Part shown: one piece after another, positions 18,415 through 27,919 of the stretch
Position numbering within the stretch: position 1 is the stretch's first letter
How the letters are laid out: every line of letters starts with the position of its first letter
Source: Actinomyces massiliensis 4401292
GTDB taxonomy: Bacteria; Actinomycetota; Actinomycetes; Actinomycetales; Actinomycetaceae
NCBI RefSeq assembly: GCF_000269805.1
Contig: NZ_JH711482.1
Coordinates: 34,146-98,145, forward strand
DNA length: 64,000 nt
Direction of reading: 5' to 3'
Notes under the pieces: generated by a model
The model's input: only the letters and a program-made list of their open reading frames with translations
Database searches by the model: none
What the model was told of the DNA's origin: nothing
Position numbers and translations under genes: made by a program

Positions 18415-18479
18415 CGTCGCGCCTGAACCCTGAACCTTGAGTCCTGAGCTACTGCTGGTGTCGGGGCGCCTGCCCGGGG

Positions 18480-18500
18480 GACGGGCGGCGCCCGCCCGTC
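18480..18500. terminator. GC-rich hairpin between convergent holA and ribE
   Basis: Perfect 8-bp stem GACGGGCG / CGCCCGTC around the 5-nt loop GCGCC. There is no T-tract on either side, so it would act as a weak or bidirectional terminator for the two converging genes. Confidence 0.45.
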
Positions 18501-18573
18501 TCAATCAGCCGGCCGTTGAGGCGGCATTGCTGCGTTTACTGCGCGACTGACTCCTGCATTCCTGAGTCACGCA

Positions 18574-19239
18574 TCACCGCGCCTGCTGTGCGACCGTGCC
18601 CAGGAGACGCTCGATGTACTTGGCCATGACGTCGACTTCCAGGTTGACGCTGTCACCTGGCTGTTTGACGCCCAGGGTCGTGCGGCGCAGGGTCTCGGGG
18701 ATCAGGCAGACGGTCAGCGATCCCGAGGAGCCGGTGCTCTCTGAGACCTCGACTGTTCCGGCGACCTCGGCGGCTCTGATGACATCGGCGACATCGACCA
18801 CGGTCAGCGACACCCCGTCGATGGCGATAGAGCCTTTGACCGCGACGTAGCGAGTCAGGTCCTCGGGCACCGAGACGCGCAGCATGTCCCAGTGGTCCTC
18901 GTGGCGGCGCTCGAGGATCTGTGCTGTGGCGTCGACATGGCCCTGAACGATATGCCCGCCCATGCGGTCGGCGGGGCGCAGCGCCCGCTCTAGGTTGACC
19001 GGACTGCCGACGGCCAGCTCGCCCAGTCCGGTCCGCTCGAGCGTCTCGGCCATGAGATCGGCGGTGAAGGCGTCGTGGCGGGGCTCGGCGACGGTCAGGC
19101 AGCACCCGTTGACGCAGATGGAGTCACCCGGTCGAGTCCCCTCCATGGCTCGCGGGGCGTGGACCGTCAGCCTTGCCGACGCCCCCGTGCGTTCCACGCG
19201 CTCCACGCGCCCGAGCTCCTCAACGATTCCGGTGAACAT
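18574..19239 (-). CDS. ribE: Riboflavin synthase (alpha chain)
   Basis: Dismutates two 6,7-dimethyl-8-ribityllumazines to riboflavin. The 221-residue protein shows the duplicated lumazine-binding barrel: MFTGIVEELGRV at the N-terminus, DSICVNGCCLTV (about 39-50), the linker GGHIVQGHVDATA (about 93-105), which starts the second repeat, and SIAIDGVSLTVVDV. No other rib gene or FMN riboswitch is next to it; the 136 nt upstream holds no such structure. So this is a stand-alone riboflavin synthase, whose partners must be elsewhere. Confidence 0.93.
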   Translation of the reverse strand: MFTGIVEELGRVERVERTGASARLTVHAPRAMEGTRPGDSICVNGCCLTVAEPRHDAFTADLMAETLERTGLGELAVGSPVNLERALRPADRMGGHIVQGHVDATAQILERRHEDHWDMLRVSVPEDLTRYVAVKGSIAIDGVSLTVVDVADVIRAAEVAGTVEVSESTGSSGSLTVCLIPETLRRTTLGVKQPGDSVNLEVDVMAKYIERLLGTVAQQAR

Positions 19240-19375
19240 GATGATCCTCCTGTGCCTGCGAGATGATGATGGCCGCGCCCCCTCCCGCCCCGGGGCCTTC
19301 AGGAACTCAGGACCTCAGGAAATCGGGACACGTGGGCAACACGGGAAATCCGGCGCGGCCGGGCTCTGATGCTCG

Positions 19376-20863
19376 TCAGCGCTTGCGGTACAACGACTTG
19401 GTCGCGTACACGGGCTCGTTGGTGACCTGGATTCCGAGAGAGCGGAAGATGCCCTCGTCCACGCTTCCCAGGATCGTCGAGGTGTGCACGTCGCACCCGC
19501 GCAGGTTCTCCAGCTGCGACAGGGCGAGTGCGGCGTTGCGGTCGCCGTTGGCCGACACGGCCAGGGCGATGAGCACCTCGTCGGTGTGCAAGCGCGGGTT
19601 GTGACTTCCCAAGTGCTGGGTCTTGAGCGTTTGGATCGGCTCGATCGAGCTCTTGGACAGCAGGTCCACGTCCCGGCCGATCCCCGCCAGACGCTTGAGC
19701 GCGTTGAGCAGCATGGCCGAGCAGCAGCCCAGCAGCGGGGAGGTCTTGCCGAGCTCGATCGTCCCGTCGGGCAGCTCGATCGCGGAGGCGGGCGCTCCGG
19801 TGGATGCCGCCAGGCGCAGTGTGGGCGGCACCACGGGACGATCCTTCTTCTCGATACCGAGCCTGGACATGAGCAGAGAGATGCGTGCGGATTGAACCGG
19901 GTCGGTCATGTTGCGCTTCTCGTCCACGAGCGCCTTGTAATAACGACGGATGACCTCCTGCTTGCTGGCCTCGCGGCAGACCTCGTCGTTGCTGATGCAG
20001 GAGCCCGCCATGTTGACGCCCATCTCCGTGGGGGACCGGTAGGGCGAGGCCCCCAGGATCTCCTCGAACAGGCGGGTCAGGACGGGGAAGACCTCGACAT
20101 CGCGGTTGTAGTTGACGGTCTGGATGCCGTGGGCGGCCAGGTGGAAGGGATCGATCATGTTGACGTCGTCGAGGTCTGCGGTAGCGGCCTCGTAGGCGAT
20201 GTTCACCGGGTGATCCAGGGGCAGGTTCCAGATCGGGAAGGTCTCGAACTTGGCGTAGCCGGAGGACAGGCCGCGGGCATGGTCGTGGTACATCTGCGAC
20301 AGGCAGGTGGCCATCTTGCCGCTGCCCGGCCCCGGAGCGGTGACGACGACGAGATTGCGGGACGTCTCGATGTACTCATTGCGCCCATAGCCCTGCTCGG
20401 AGACGATGAGGGCGACGTCCCCGGGATATCCGGGGATCGGATAGTGGCGGTAGACCGTGATGCCCAGCTTCTCCAGCTTGCGCTTGAAGTCCCGGGCCTG
20501 GGGGTTGTCCTCGGTCCACTGGGTGATGACGACGCTTCCCACCAGCAGGCCGTAGGAGCGGAAGGCGTCGATGTGCCGCAGAACCTCGTCCTCGTAGCCG
20601 GTGCCGAGGTCCGCGCGAACCTTGTTCCGGGCGAGATCCCTCGCATTGACGGCGACGATGATCTCGACCTCGTCGGCGAGCTCGGCGAGCATGACGATCT
20701 TGTTGTCCGGGGTGAAGCCGGGCAGTACGCGCGAAGCGTGCATATCATCGATGAGCTTGCCCCCGAACTCAAGGTAGAGCTTGCCGCCGAACTGGGCACG
20801 GCGCTCCGCAATGCGCTCGGACTGCATGCGCAAGTACTTGTCCCGATCGAAGCCTATGCGCAT
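19376..20863 (-). CDS. DUF1846 domain protein
   Basis: A large conserved protein (495 residues) of unknown function in the DUF1846 family. Recognisable segments are [19 protein letters not shown] at the start, [19 protein letters not shown] (about 25-43), [19 protein letters not shown] (about 174-192, which looks like a P-loop-type phosphate-binding turn), [16 protein letters not shown] and a C-terminal region with TPLLG-like SPLLGCCSA and [13 protein letters not shown] 20863 is chosen because AGGAG ends 5 nt before it; a GTG two codons upstream would overlap that site. It is divergent from the MMPL gene. Confidence 0.88.
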   Translation of the reverse strand: MRIGFDRDKYLRMQSERIAERRAQFGGKLYLEFGGKLIDDMHASRVLPGFTPDNKIVMLAELADEVEIIVAVNARDLARNKVRADLGTGYEDEVLRHIDAFRSYGLLVGSVVITQWTEDNPQARDFKRKLEKLGITVYRHYPIPGYPGDVALIVSEQGYGRNEYIETSRNLVVVTAPGPGSGKMATCLSQMYHDHARGLSSGYAKFETFPIWNLPLDHPVNIAYEAATADLDDVNMIDPFHLAAHGIQTVNYNRDVEVFPVLTRLFEEILGASPYRSPTEMGVNMAGSCISNDEVCREASKQEVIRRYYKALVDEKRNMTDPVQSARISLLMSRLGIEKKDRPVVPPTLRLAASTGAPASAIELPDGTIELGKTSPLLGCCSAMLLNALKRLAGIGRDVDLLSKSSIEPIQTLKTQHLGSHNPRLHTDEVLIALAVSANGDRNAALALSQLENLRGCDVHTSTILGSVDEGIFRSLGIQVTNEPVYATKSLYRKR

Positions 20864-21014
20864 GCGCACTCCTGACTGAGTTGTGAATTGACTGGGGCGA
20901 GATGAATCAGTTCGGCCAGATCGCGCCGGCCTTCAGCATCTTAACGCTGCCGGACGTCGGTCGCCGTGAGGCGGGCGTAAGCCACGCCATCGTGAAGATC
21001 TCACAACATTTCTT

Positions 21015-21020
21015 TAAGAT
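21015..21020 (+). promoter_or_regulatory. Candidate -10 (TAAGAT) for the MMPL gene
   Basis: TAAGAT lies in a markedly AT-rich patch 26 nt before the ATG at 21047, with AAAGG as ribosome site in between. A second TAAGAT faces the other way at 20943-20938, towards the DUF1846 gene. An inverted pair GTTGTGA (20880-20886) / TCACAAC (21001-21007) brackets the whole divergent region. No good -35 is seen. Confidence 0.35.
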
Positions 21021-21046
21021 ATAAACACCCCTGAAAGGTTTATTTT

Positions 21047-23413
21047 ATGAACAATGCGTCGTCCGCCGAATCCGCTGAGACCACTGATTCCGCCGATTCG
21101 GACCAATCAGCATCTACTCCATCTGCACCATCCGCACCGCCTGGATCACGCGCGTCGTCACCGTGGGTCCAGCAAGTCTCGAAATACCCGCAGTCCTCGG
21201 CATCGGGAATGAGCCGAGCGCCCAGGTGGCTGCGTGTCCTCCTGCCCGCCGTGCTCATCCTGGTATGGGTGAGCGCTGCGGGGATCGGGGGACCCTACTT
21301 CGGCCGTGTCTCCGAGGTGTCCTCCAATGACCAAACGGCCTTCCTTCCGGAGTCCGCCGACGCCACCCAGGTTCAACACGTGCTCGGTGAGTTCACCGAC
21401 TCCGACGAGGTACCCGCGATCGCTGTCTTCGTCGGCGACAGCGAGCTGAGCCAGGACCAGCTCGAGCAGATCAGTCAACAGGTCGGTGGACTCGCAGAGA
21501 TCGAGGGCGTGGGCACTCCATCTCCCGCGCTGCCCTCCGAGGACGGGATGGCTGTCCAGGCCTTCGTGCCCATCGACTCCGGGACCGATATCGCCGACGT
21601 GGCGAACGCAGTTTCCGACACCCTGCGTGCCGAGGCGCCTGAAGGAGTCACTGTCCACCTCACGGGCCCGGCCGGCCTGAGCGCCGACCTCATCGGGGCC
21701 TTCGCCGGTATTGACGGCCTGCTCCTGGGAGTGGCTCTCCTGGTGGTGCTCGTCATTCTCCTGTTCGTCTACCGCTCCGTCCTGCTGCCGGTGGCCGTGC
21801 TCTCGACCAGCCTGTTCGCCCTGTGCGCCGCCCTGCTGACGATATGGTGGCTCGCCAAGTGGGGGATCCTGCTCCTGAGCGGCCAGACCCAGGGGATCCT
21901 GTTCATCCTCGTGATCGGGGCGGCAACGGATTACTCCCTACTCCTCGTCGCCCGCTACCGCGAGGAGCTGCGGGTGACTCAGGACGCCTGGCAGGCCTGC
22001 TGGAAAGCTCTCAAGGGCTCGGTTGAGCCGATCGTGGCCTCCGGCGGGACAGTCATCGCCGGGCTGCTCACACTGACCCTGTCCGATCTGAAGTCGAACA
22101 GCACACTGGGGCCGGTCACCGCGATCGGCATCGTCTTCGCCATGGTCTCCGCCCTGACGCTTCTGCCGGCCATCCTGGTGCTGTTCGGACGCACCGCCTT
22201 CTGGCCGAAGCGGCCGCTCTACGAACCCGAGGCGGTTGCCGCCGATCACAGTGGTGCCTCCTCCGGCCTGTGGGCCAGGATCTCCCGTCTGCTGGGGGAG
22301 CGTCCGCGCATGGTCTGGGTGGTCACCGCCGTCGTCCTGCTCGTGGGGGCCCTTGGCGTCACCCAGCTCAAGGCCGACGGCGTGCCCTCCTCGGATCTGG
22401 TCCTGGGCGCCTCTCAGGCGCGCGAGGGACAGGTCGCACTGGGCGAGCACTTCCCGGGAGGGTCCGGCAGTCCCGTGAGGGTGGTGGCAGGTGAGGAGCA
22501 GCTTCAAGCGGTTTCCGACGTGCTGCTCGCCAGCCCCGGGATCGACGGGGTGAGCGTGACCTCCGCCGACTCGCCCAGCGGTTCGGCGCCGGTCACCGAG
22601 GACGGCATCACCGCCTACGGGCCGCCCGGAACTCCCGCACCCGCGCCCACCGTTGTGGATGGCCGCGTTCTCATTCAGGGCACGCTGGTCGATGCGGCGG
22701 ACTCTCAGGCCGCGGGCGATACGGTGCGCGATCTGCGCGCCGAGCTCTCCCAGGAGGCTCCGGGCGCACTGGTCGGGGGCGTGACGGCCACGGCCGTGGA
22801 CACCAACAGGGCTGCGATTCATGACCGCAACCTCATCATTCCGATCATCCTCGTCGTCATCCTGCTCATCCTCATTGCGCTGCTGCGCTCCGTTGTCGCA
22901 CCGGTGCTGCTCATCGCGACCACGGTGATCTCGTTCGGCACTGCCATGGGGGTCTCCGCCGTCGTGTTCAACCACCTTCTGCACTTCCCGGGCGCCGATC
23001 CCGCGGTGCCGTTGTACGGCTTCGTCTTCCTCGTCGCCCTGGGCATCGACTACAACATCTTCCTGATGACCCGAGTGCGAGAGGAGGCGATCGAGCACGG
23101 CACTCGTGAGGGAATTCTGCGAGGGCTCACCATCACGGCGGGGGTCATCACCTCGGCGGGCATGGTGCTGGCTGCGACCTTCGCGTCCTTGGCCGTGATT
23201 CCGATCCTCTTCCTCGCTCAGCTCGCCTTCATCGTCGCCTTCGGCGTCCTGCTCGACACCTTCGTCGTGCGTTCGCTGCTCGTGCCGGCCCTGTCCTATG
23301 ACATCGGCAGGGCGATCTGGTGGCCATCCCGGCTCGTCCGGAAGGCCGACGACGCACCCCTGCCGGTCAGGGATGACCAGGATGCTCCTGGCGGCACCGA
23401 CGGCGCAAAGTAG
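21047..23413 (+). CDS. MMPL/RND family exporter
   Basis: A 788-residue proton-driven exporter, probably of lipids or drugs. After a Ser/Ala/Asp-rich cytoplasmic N-terminus (about 1-60) it has the standard RND/MMPL order: one helix, a large extracytoplasmic loop (about 85-215), a block of five helices containing VIGAATDYSLLLVARYREEL (about 290-309), a cytoplasmic loop, a second helix and loop, and a second five-helix block with VALGIDYNIFLMTRVREE (about 663-680). The two GxxxDYxxxLxxRxREE motifs are the family's proton-relay signatures. No TetR-type regulator is adjacent. It is followed by a strong hairpin terminator. Confidence 0.92.
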   Translation: MNNASSAESAETTDSADSDQSASTPSAPSAPPGSRASSPWVQQVSKYPQSSASGMSRAPRWLRVLLPAVLILVWVSAAGIGGPYFGRVSEVSSNDQTAFLPESADATQVQHVLGEFTDSDEVPAIAVFVGDSELSQDQLEQISQQVGGLAEIEGVGTPSPALPSEDGMAVQAFVPIDSGTDIADVANAVSDTLRAEAPEGVTVHLTGPAGLSADLIGAFAGIDGLLLGVALLVVLVILLFVYRSVLLPVAVLSTSLFALCAALLTIWWLAKWGILLLSGQTQGILFILVIGAATDYSLLLVARYREELRVTQDAWQACWKALKGSVEPIVASGGTVIAGLLTLTLSDLKSNSTLGPVTAIGIVFAMVSALTLLPAILVLFGRTAFWPKRPLYEPEAVAADHSGASSGLWARISRLLGERPRMVWVVTAVVLLVGALGVTQLKADGVPSSDLVLGASQAREGQVALGEHFPGGSGSPVRVVAGEEQLQAVSDVLLASPGIDGVSVTSADSPSGSAPVTEDGITAYGPPGTPAPAPTVVDGRVLIQGTLVDAADSQAAGDTVRDLRAELSQEAPGALVGGVTATAVDTNRAAIHDRNLIIPIILVVILLILIALLRSVVAPVLLIATTVISFGTAMGVSAVVFNHLLHFPGADPAVPLYGFVFLVALGIDYNIFLMTRVREEAIEHGTREGILRGLTITAGVITSAGMVLAATFASLAVIPILFLAQLAFIVAFGVLLDTFVVRSLLVPALSYDIGRAIWWPSRLVRKADDAPLPVRDDQDAPGGTDGAK

Positions 23414-23437
23414 GTCTGCAGAGTAGGTCTACTGACA

Positions 23438-23490
23438 CGGCTCGGAGAGCCGTCAAGGGCGCCTCCCCATAGCAGGGAGGCGCCCTTGAC
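23438..23490. terminator. Strong bidirectional terminator between MMPL gene and rpsT
   Basis: A perfect 16-bp stem (23452-23467 with 23475-23490) closes a 7-nt loop CATAGCA. Immediately before it a second hairpin CGGCTC-GGA-GAGCCG occupies 23438-23452. There is no T-tract. The position between two converging genes fits a terminator used from both sides. Confidence 0.7.
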
Positions 23491-23569
23491 GTAACGTCTG
23501 GCTGCGGCTGTTCGGGCCGGCCCGAGCCGGCGCCTGCGGATGCCGATCCCGATCGGCTCTCAGCCGGCC

Positions 23570-23830
23570 TCAGAGAGTGGCGACGCGCTTGGCGAGCTTG
23601 GACTTGCGGTTCGCGGCCTGGTTCTTGTGGATGACGCCCTTGGAGACGGCCTTGTCCAGCTTGCGGGAGGCCTTCCGCAGGTGCTCCTCGGCGGCGGCCT
23701 TGTCGCCGGCGTCGATGGCCTCCCGGACGCGACGCACATAGGTCTTGAGCTCGGACTTGACGGACTGGTTGCGCAGGCGGGCCTTCTCGTTGGTCTTGAT
23801 GCGCTTGATCTGGGACTTGATGTTCGCCAC
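23570..23830 (-). CDS. rpsT: 30S ribosomal protein S20
   Basis: Binds 16S rRNA in the small subunit. The 86-residue, strongly basic and helical protein starts [20 protein letters not shown] and contains [18 protein letters not shown] and the conserved end [22 protein letters not shown] 23830 is chosen because it gives the canonical S20 N-terminus; the in-frame extension upstream is not protein-like. No Shine-Dalgarno is obvious, as is common for S20. Normally it lies beside holA; here the ribE-DUF1846-MMPL block intervenes. Confidence 0.95.
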   Translation of the reverse strand: MANIKSQIKRIKTNEKARLRNQSVKSELKTYVRRVREAIDAGDKAAAEEHLRKASRKLDKAVSKGVIHKNQAANRKSKLAKRVATL

Positions 23831-24142
23831 GGTTGGTGAGAGCTTTCTTGAATCGAGTGTGGTCAGCGGCCGGAGAGGAGGGTTCGCGCACACGGGTCCG
23901 ACGAGAGCTGGTGGAAGCACGCGACGAGACCCGGTCGCCGGACCCCGCAGCCGGCCAGGCCAGAGGTCCAAGAAAGCACTTTAGCATTTGTCGCCGTGGT
24001 GGCCTCGGGGAGCTGCTCGCACGTGAACGTGAGGTTTGTCGCGGATCGCTGGACGACTCCTCGCCTCACCTGACCGGAATCCGCGATCGAGGTTGTCTCG
24101 GTTGTCTCGCACGCGGCCGCTCGTGAGGAGGATCTTACTGCC
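23831..24142 (-). promoter_or_regulatory. rpsT leader and promoter region
   Basis: This 312-nt stretch has no convincing gene. On the minus strand an extended -10, TGCTAAAGT (TAAAGT at 23983-23978), would start an rpsT mRNA with a leader of about 140 nt. S20 synthesis is autoregulated in other bacteria, so a long leader is plausible, but I do not identify a specific regulatory fold. Confidence 0.4.
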
Positions 24143-24844
24143 CTACCCCCAATGAGCGCGCAGGGCCGCGACGACTCCGTCGAAGACGCCACGGCTCATG
24201 GTGGCCCCCTCGCGACGCACCGCGGAGGGCTCGACCACCAGCAGACGGTCCAGGCGCACTTCGCTGGGCCGTCCCCGGGAGTCCCAGTCCCCAGTGCCGA
24301 CATCGTGCCAGTAGCGTCCCCACCGGGCCTCCTGGGCGGCGTCGCGATCATGGTCCTTGCTCGTCATCTGCGCCACGACCAGCCGCTCACCGGACGCGGA
24401 CTCAGCCTGACGGGCGAGCACGAGGACCGGTCGATCCTTGCCCTGGGACGCATCCTCTTCGTAAGGCACCCAGGTCCACACGACCTCACCGGGGTCGGGC
24501 TCGCCATCGGGATCGGGGGAGTAGGCGAAGTCGGGCAGGCCCAGGGCGCCGACGTCGTAGACGCTCGCCTCGGACGGGGCCTGAACCGACGGCGATCCAT
24601 CGCCCGAGCGCGAGTCGTGCCGCCGGCCCGGGTGCTGCGATGACGATCGTGATGGCGCGGGGTGGGCGGTTCGCTCCGAGGAAGAGGCAGAACCCTGATG
24701 GCCGGTCGGCTCGACGTCCTGCGCCGCCTCCGTGACAGTGCTGCGCCGCTGCAGCTCTCCCTTGACGGCGTCGGTTACCGCGCTCTTGGCGGCGGGTCCG
24801 AAGATGCTGAAGATGCTGAGGATCCGGCTGAGGAGGGAGGCCAT
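24143..24844 (-). CDS. PemK/MazF-like domain protein with N-terminal hydrophobic segment
   Basis: A 233-residue protein with a short hydrophobic N-terminus (MASLLSRILSIFSIFGPA), a Ser/Pro/Arg-rich linker (about 30-85) and a C-terminal PemK/MazF-like SH3 barrel: GEVVWTWVPYEEDASQGKDR (about 118-137), RPVLVLARQ, VAQMTSKDHDRD and SEVRLDRLLVVEP. MazF toxins carry the same GDIVWxxxxPxxGsEQ-KxRPxLVL pattern, but here there is no antitoxin gene, the domain is fused to a linker, and actinobacterial relatives are stable single-copy genes. I therefore do not call it a toxin. ATG 24844 follows TATGGT by 7 nt. Confidence 0.72.
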   Translation of the reverse strand: MASLLSRILSIFSIFGPAAKSAVTDAVKGELQRRSTVTEAAQDVEPTGHQGSASSSERTAHPAPSRSSSQHPGRRHDSRSGDGSPSVQAPSEASVYDVGALGLPDFAYSPDPDGEPDPGEVVWTWVPYEEDASQGKDRPVLVLARQAESASGERLVVAQMTSKDHDRDAAQEARWGRYWHDVGTGDWDSRGRPSEVRLDRLLVVEPSAVRREGATMSRGVFDGVVAALRAHWG

Positions 24845-24988
24845 GGCCAGCACCATAGACGATCTGCCGACCTGTTGACGCCGCCGGGGCTCATCTGCAC
24901 CTGGGCGGCGCTCCGCGGAGTCTTGGGGTCCTTCGGGGACCGCCGCCGAGCGCAGGGCGAGTCGGGCGGGTCGGCTACCGGCTATCGG

Positions 24989-25858
24989 CTACCGGGCCCC
25001 GCCGGTGCGCCGTGCCACGGTGATCAGCAGCCCCCAGCACACGAGCGCCGAGAGGGCCGTTCCCGCCAGCAGGGTCGCCACGCCGCCGACATCCATGGCA
25101 GCGGAGCCGCTCACGGCCGTGCTGCCCAGGGTGAGCGCCCGAGTCACCAGCGCCTGTGGCCACACGTTGGCGACCCAACTGCCGTTCATGACCAGCGCCA
25201 TGCTCACCACCAGGCCGGGGACGCACACGGCCACCGGTGCCGCGAAGGATCGCATCCGCATGCTCAGCAGGGACTGCACGGCGATCAGGGGCTGTGCCGC
25301 GAGGATACTGAGCAGGCACTCGGCCACGAAGGCCGCCGGCGGGGCGGCGCCCAGACCGAGGCCCGCTCCGACCGCCCAGGTCAGGAGCATGACGACCATC
25401 TGCATAGCGGCTGCGGGCGCCGTCATGACCAGGGTCTTGGCGGCGGCGATAGCAACCGGGCTGTGCTCGGTGGTGCGCATCGTGTTCCAACTCGTGCCGC
25501 GGTGCTCGGGACGCCACGACGCTGCGGCCAACAGGGCGAGGCCCAGGGAGCAGAAGAACATTCCGTAGAAGATGAAGACCTGGGAGGTCAGGCTGTCCCA
25601 GCCGTGGGACAACTGTGACCGATTCATCATGTAGTTGACCGATCCGGATACGACCGCCAGGACGGGCAGGATGAGGGCGACCACCCACACCGATGAGCGT
25701 CGCAACTTGAGAGCCTCGACCGCGATGAGCGCAGTGAAACCAGTGAAGGCAGTATGCCGGGGTCTTCCGGCCGGTTCGGTGCGGAACCGGTGAGAATCGG
25801 GGACACGGGTCGCAGATGCAGGATTCATAGGAGCCACAGGAGTCATATCAGTAGTCAT
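24989..25858 (-). CDS. ABC transporter permease (lantibiotic-immunity type)
   Basis: A 289-residue membrane protein with a polar start (MTTDMTPVAP) and about six helices; LRRSSVWVVALILPVLAVV begins the first, after the ALKLRRS motif seen in lantibiotic-immunity and bacitracin-type permeases. WRPEHRGTSWNTMRTTEHSP (about 114-133) is the conserved cytoplasmic loop contacting the ATPase. ATG 25858 has an AGAGGTG ribosome site. It is the last gene of a three-gene exporter operon, 5 nt after the second permease. Confidence 0.82.
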   Translation of the reverse strand: MTTDMTPVAPMNPASATRVPDSHRFRTEPAGRPRHTAFTGFTALIAVEALKLRRSSVWVVALILPVLAVVSGSVNYMMNRSQLSHGWDSLTSQVFIFYGMFFCSLGLALLAAASWRPEHRGTSWNTMRTTEHSPVAIAAAKTLVMTAPAAAMQMVVMLLTWAVGAGLGLGAAPPAAFVAECLLSILAAQPLIAVQSLLSMRMRSFAAPVAVCVPGLVVSMALVMNGSWVANVWPQALVTRALTLGSTAVSGSAAMDVGGVATLLAGTALSALVCWGLLITVARRTGGAR

Positions 25859-25863
25859 GGGAA

Positions 25864-26682
25864 TCACCTCTCGATCCGGTCGAGCCGCCGAGTTGCCGCG
25901 ATGAACAGGACGGCGGCCAGGATCAGGAAGGCGACCACCCATCCCAGAGGAGGCATGGTGTGTTGGGCGTATTGGGTGTTCGTGTCAACCCGGGCGCAGG
26001 AGATGACCGCGTAGTAGCCCCAAGGTGCCAGGCGGGCGACCCAGGCGGGCGCCAGCAGCATGTAGACGGCGACGAAAGAGCCGAGCAGACCGACTCCGAC
26101 CCCGATGAGCTGGTTCTCCTTGACCGCCGCCAGCCACACGTGGAAGGCGCACAGGGCCAGGTCGACGGCGATCAGCCCAGCGGTGTACAGCGCCCACGGG
26201 CCGGGACTGAGCGGGACGGCGACTCCCGCCAGGCGCGCCGAGCCGACCAGGGCCAGGCTCTGGCAGGTGATGGCGGGCGCGATTACCAGACTCAGGGCCA
26301 CCACCTTGGCCCGGCACAGCGCTCCCGGGGTGCGCCCGGCGGTGGCGAAGAGCGTCCATCCCGCCCCGGAGTGCTCGATGTCGGTCTGGCGGCTGGCGAG
26401 GACCGCGGCCAGGATCGGCCCGGTGATCGCGGACATGAGGGTGTAGTTCAGGAGCAGCTCCTCCCAGATACGGGAGTCGGGGGAGGAGAAGCCCGCGCGC
26501 GCGGATGCGGAGAACAGGTTCGCCGCCGACAGGGCGACCGTGGCGGCTGCGAGCGCCGCGGCCACCGGCACGGTGCGCAGGCGCCGCATCTTGCTCAGTT
26601 CGAGTCCGATGGAGGCGCGCCGCGGGCGGTGCCCGAGGACAGGCGCGGCGGCGTTCGTCCCGGTGCTCATTCCGATACTCAT
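25864..26682 (-). CDS. ABC transporter permease (lantibiotic-immunity type)
   Basis: A 272-residue membrane protein of about six helices, the partner of the permease after it. It has the same plan, with a Leu/Arg-rich ELSKMRRLRTVPVAAALAA before helix 1 and the cytoplasmic loop RQTDIEHSGAGWTLFATAGR (about 103-122), aligned with the WRPEHRGTSW loop of the other permease. The ATG at 26682 overlaps the ATPase stop by one base (TGATG), indicating coupled translation. Confidence 0.82.
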   Translation of the reverse strand: MSIGMSTGTNAAAPVLGHRPRRASIGLELSKMRRLRTVPVAAALAAATVALSAANLFSASARAGFSSPDSRIWEELLLNYTLMSAITGPILAAVLASRQTDIEHSGAGWTLFATAGRTPGALCRAKVVALSLVIAPAITCQSLALVGSARLAGVAVPLSPGPWALYTAGLIAVDLALCAFHVWLAAVKENQLIGVGVGLLGSFVAVYMLLAPAWVARLAPWGYYAVISCARVDTNTQYAQHTMPPLGWVVAFLILAAVLFIAATRRLDRIER

Positions 26683-27791
26683 CACAGCACTCCCGCCCCA
26701 CCGGTCAGATCCATGAAGATGTCCTCCAGGCTCTGGGATTCCCGACGCACCTCATGGACTGTTACTCCAGCGCTCACAAGGCGGCGGATGAGCTCGGCCG
26801 CGCCGTCGGGGCTCAATCCCGGCACGCGCACGCCCTGGCGGATGCGCGTGGCGGCGCCCGGTCCGCTCGCGGGCACGAGCCCTCCCAGGATCTCGATGCT
26901 CAGCACCGCCTGGGGCGTGGGGGTCACCACCAGCATGTCGGGCACGGAGCGCTCCATGAGCTCGGCCCGCGTGCCCTGGAAGACCAGGCGTCCGGCGGAC
27001 AGGATGCCGAGCATGTCGGCCATGCGGTCGATCTCGTCGAGCAGGTGGCTGGAGACCATGACCGTCACGCCCTGGGCGGCGAGCTCGACGAGCAGGCGGC
27101 GGATCTCCTCGATACCGGCGGGGTCCAAGCCGTTGGTCGGCTCGTCCAGGACGAGCAGCTCGGGCTCCCGTGCCAGAGCCATGGCAATGCCCAGGCGCTG
27201 CTTCATCCCCAGGGAGTAGGTGCGCACGAGCCGGTCCTGGTGCTCTCTCAGACGCACCAGGGCCAGCGCGCGGTCGACCTGCCTATCGGACAGGCCCAGC
27301 ATCTTCTGCACAATCCGCATGTTCTCCGCGCCCGTGAGGTGCCCGTAGCCGGGAGGCTGCTCGATCATGGAGCCGGTGCGCGACATCAGGGCGCCACGGC
27401 TGCGGCGCTCCAGAGGGGTGCCGAACAGGGCGATGTCGCCGCTGGTGGGGGCCAGGAGGCCCAGCAGCATCTTCATGGTCGTCGATTTGCCCGAGCCGTT
27501 GGGGCCGAGGAAGCCGTAGACGGCGCCGCGGGGCACGACCAGGTTGAGCGAGTCGACGACGGTACGGGTGCCGCGGCGGTCGCTGAAGGTCTTGGTCAGG
27601 CCGCTGGTGGTGACGATGGTGGGACCGGATACCGAGGGCGACGAGGATGAGGATGCTGTGAACGGCGCCGCTGCGTAAGTCGGGTGTGCCGGAGACGTCA
27701 CGGATGGTGCGGAAGGCCCGGAGGGCACGGATGACGCGGAGGACGGGGCCTGAGGCGATGCGTGAGGTGGTTCAAGGCGGGTGGTGCTCAT
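26682..27791 (-). CDS. ABC transporter ATP-binding protein
   Basis: Energises the adjacent permeases. The 369-residue protein has a Ser/Pro-rich N-terminal extension of about 60 residues before the ATPase domain. Walker A is GPNGSGKSTT (about 104-113), the signature is YSLGMKQRLGIAMAL (about 199-213), Walker B is LLVLDEPTNGLDP (about 219-231), and the switch His is in MVSSHLLDEI. This subtype is typical of bacitracin/lantibiotic exporters. ATG 27791 has GAGGC upstream. It is divergently transcribed from the histidine kinase, 128 nt apart. Confidence 0.92.
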   Translation of the reverse strand: MSTTRLEPPHASPQAPSSASSVPSGPSAPSVTSPAHPTYAAAPFTASSSSSPSVSGPTIVTTSGLTKTFSDRRGTRTVVDSLNLVVPRGAVYGFLGPNGSGKSTTMKMLLGLLAPTSGDIALFGTPLERRSRGALMSRTGSMIEQPPGYGHLTGAENMRIVQKMLGLSDRQVDRALALVRLREHQDRLVRTYSLGMKQRLGIAMALAREPELLVLDEPTNGLDPAGIEEIRRLLVELAAQGVTVMVSSHLLDEIDRMADMLGILSAGRLVFQGTRAELMERSVPDMLVVTPTPQAVLSIEILGGLVPASGPGAATRIRQGVRVPGLSPDGAAELIRRLVSAGVTVHEVRRESQSLEDIFMDLTGGAGVL

Positions 27792-27823
27792 GACGCAAGC
27801 CTCATCAGGATCGGGCGCCGGGG

Positions 27824-27913
27824 CGTCAGGCCGCGGCCTGATCTCTGCACGCCCTGACGGCGCCGTCCTCATACCTGGGTATGACGTACCGGCCATCCAG
27901 CCGCCGATACGGT
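27824..27913. promoter_or_regulatory. Divergent control region of the ABC operon and the two-component system
   Basis: Contains a perfect palindrome CATACC-TG-GGTATG (27870-27883), a candidate response-regulator site, and a wider inverted repeat CGTCAGG (27824-27830) / CCTGACG (27853-27859). TACGGT (27908-27913) is a -10 hexamer 6 nt before the kinase ATG. The arrangement suggests the response regulator controls the exporter and its own operon; this is inference. Confidence 0.5.
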
Positions 27914-27919
27914 CTGGCT

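Noticed and set aside
19240-19375. FMN riboswitch upstream of ribE
   Set aside because: Only 136 nt are available and none of the conserved RFN stems can be found.
24143-24844. PemK-like protein as part of a toxin-antitoxin pair
   Set aside because: No antitoxin gene is adjacent, and the domain is fused to a hydrophobic segment and linker; the single-gene context argues against an active toxin module.
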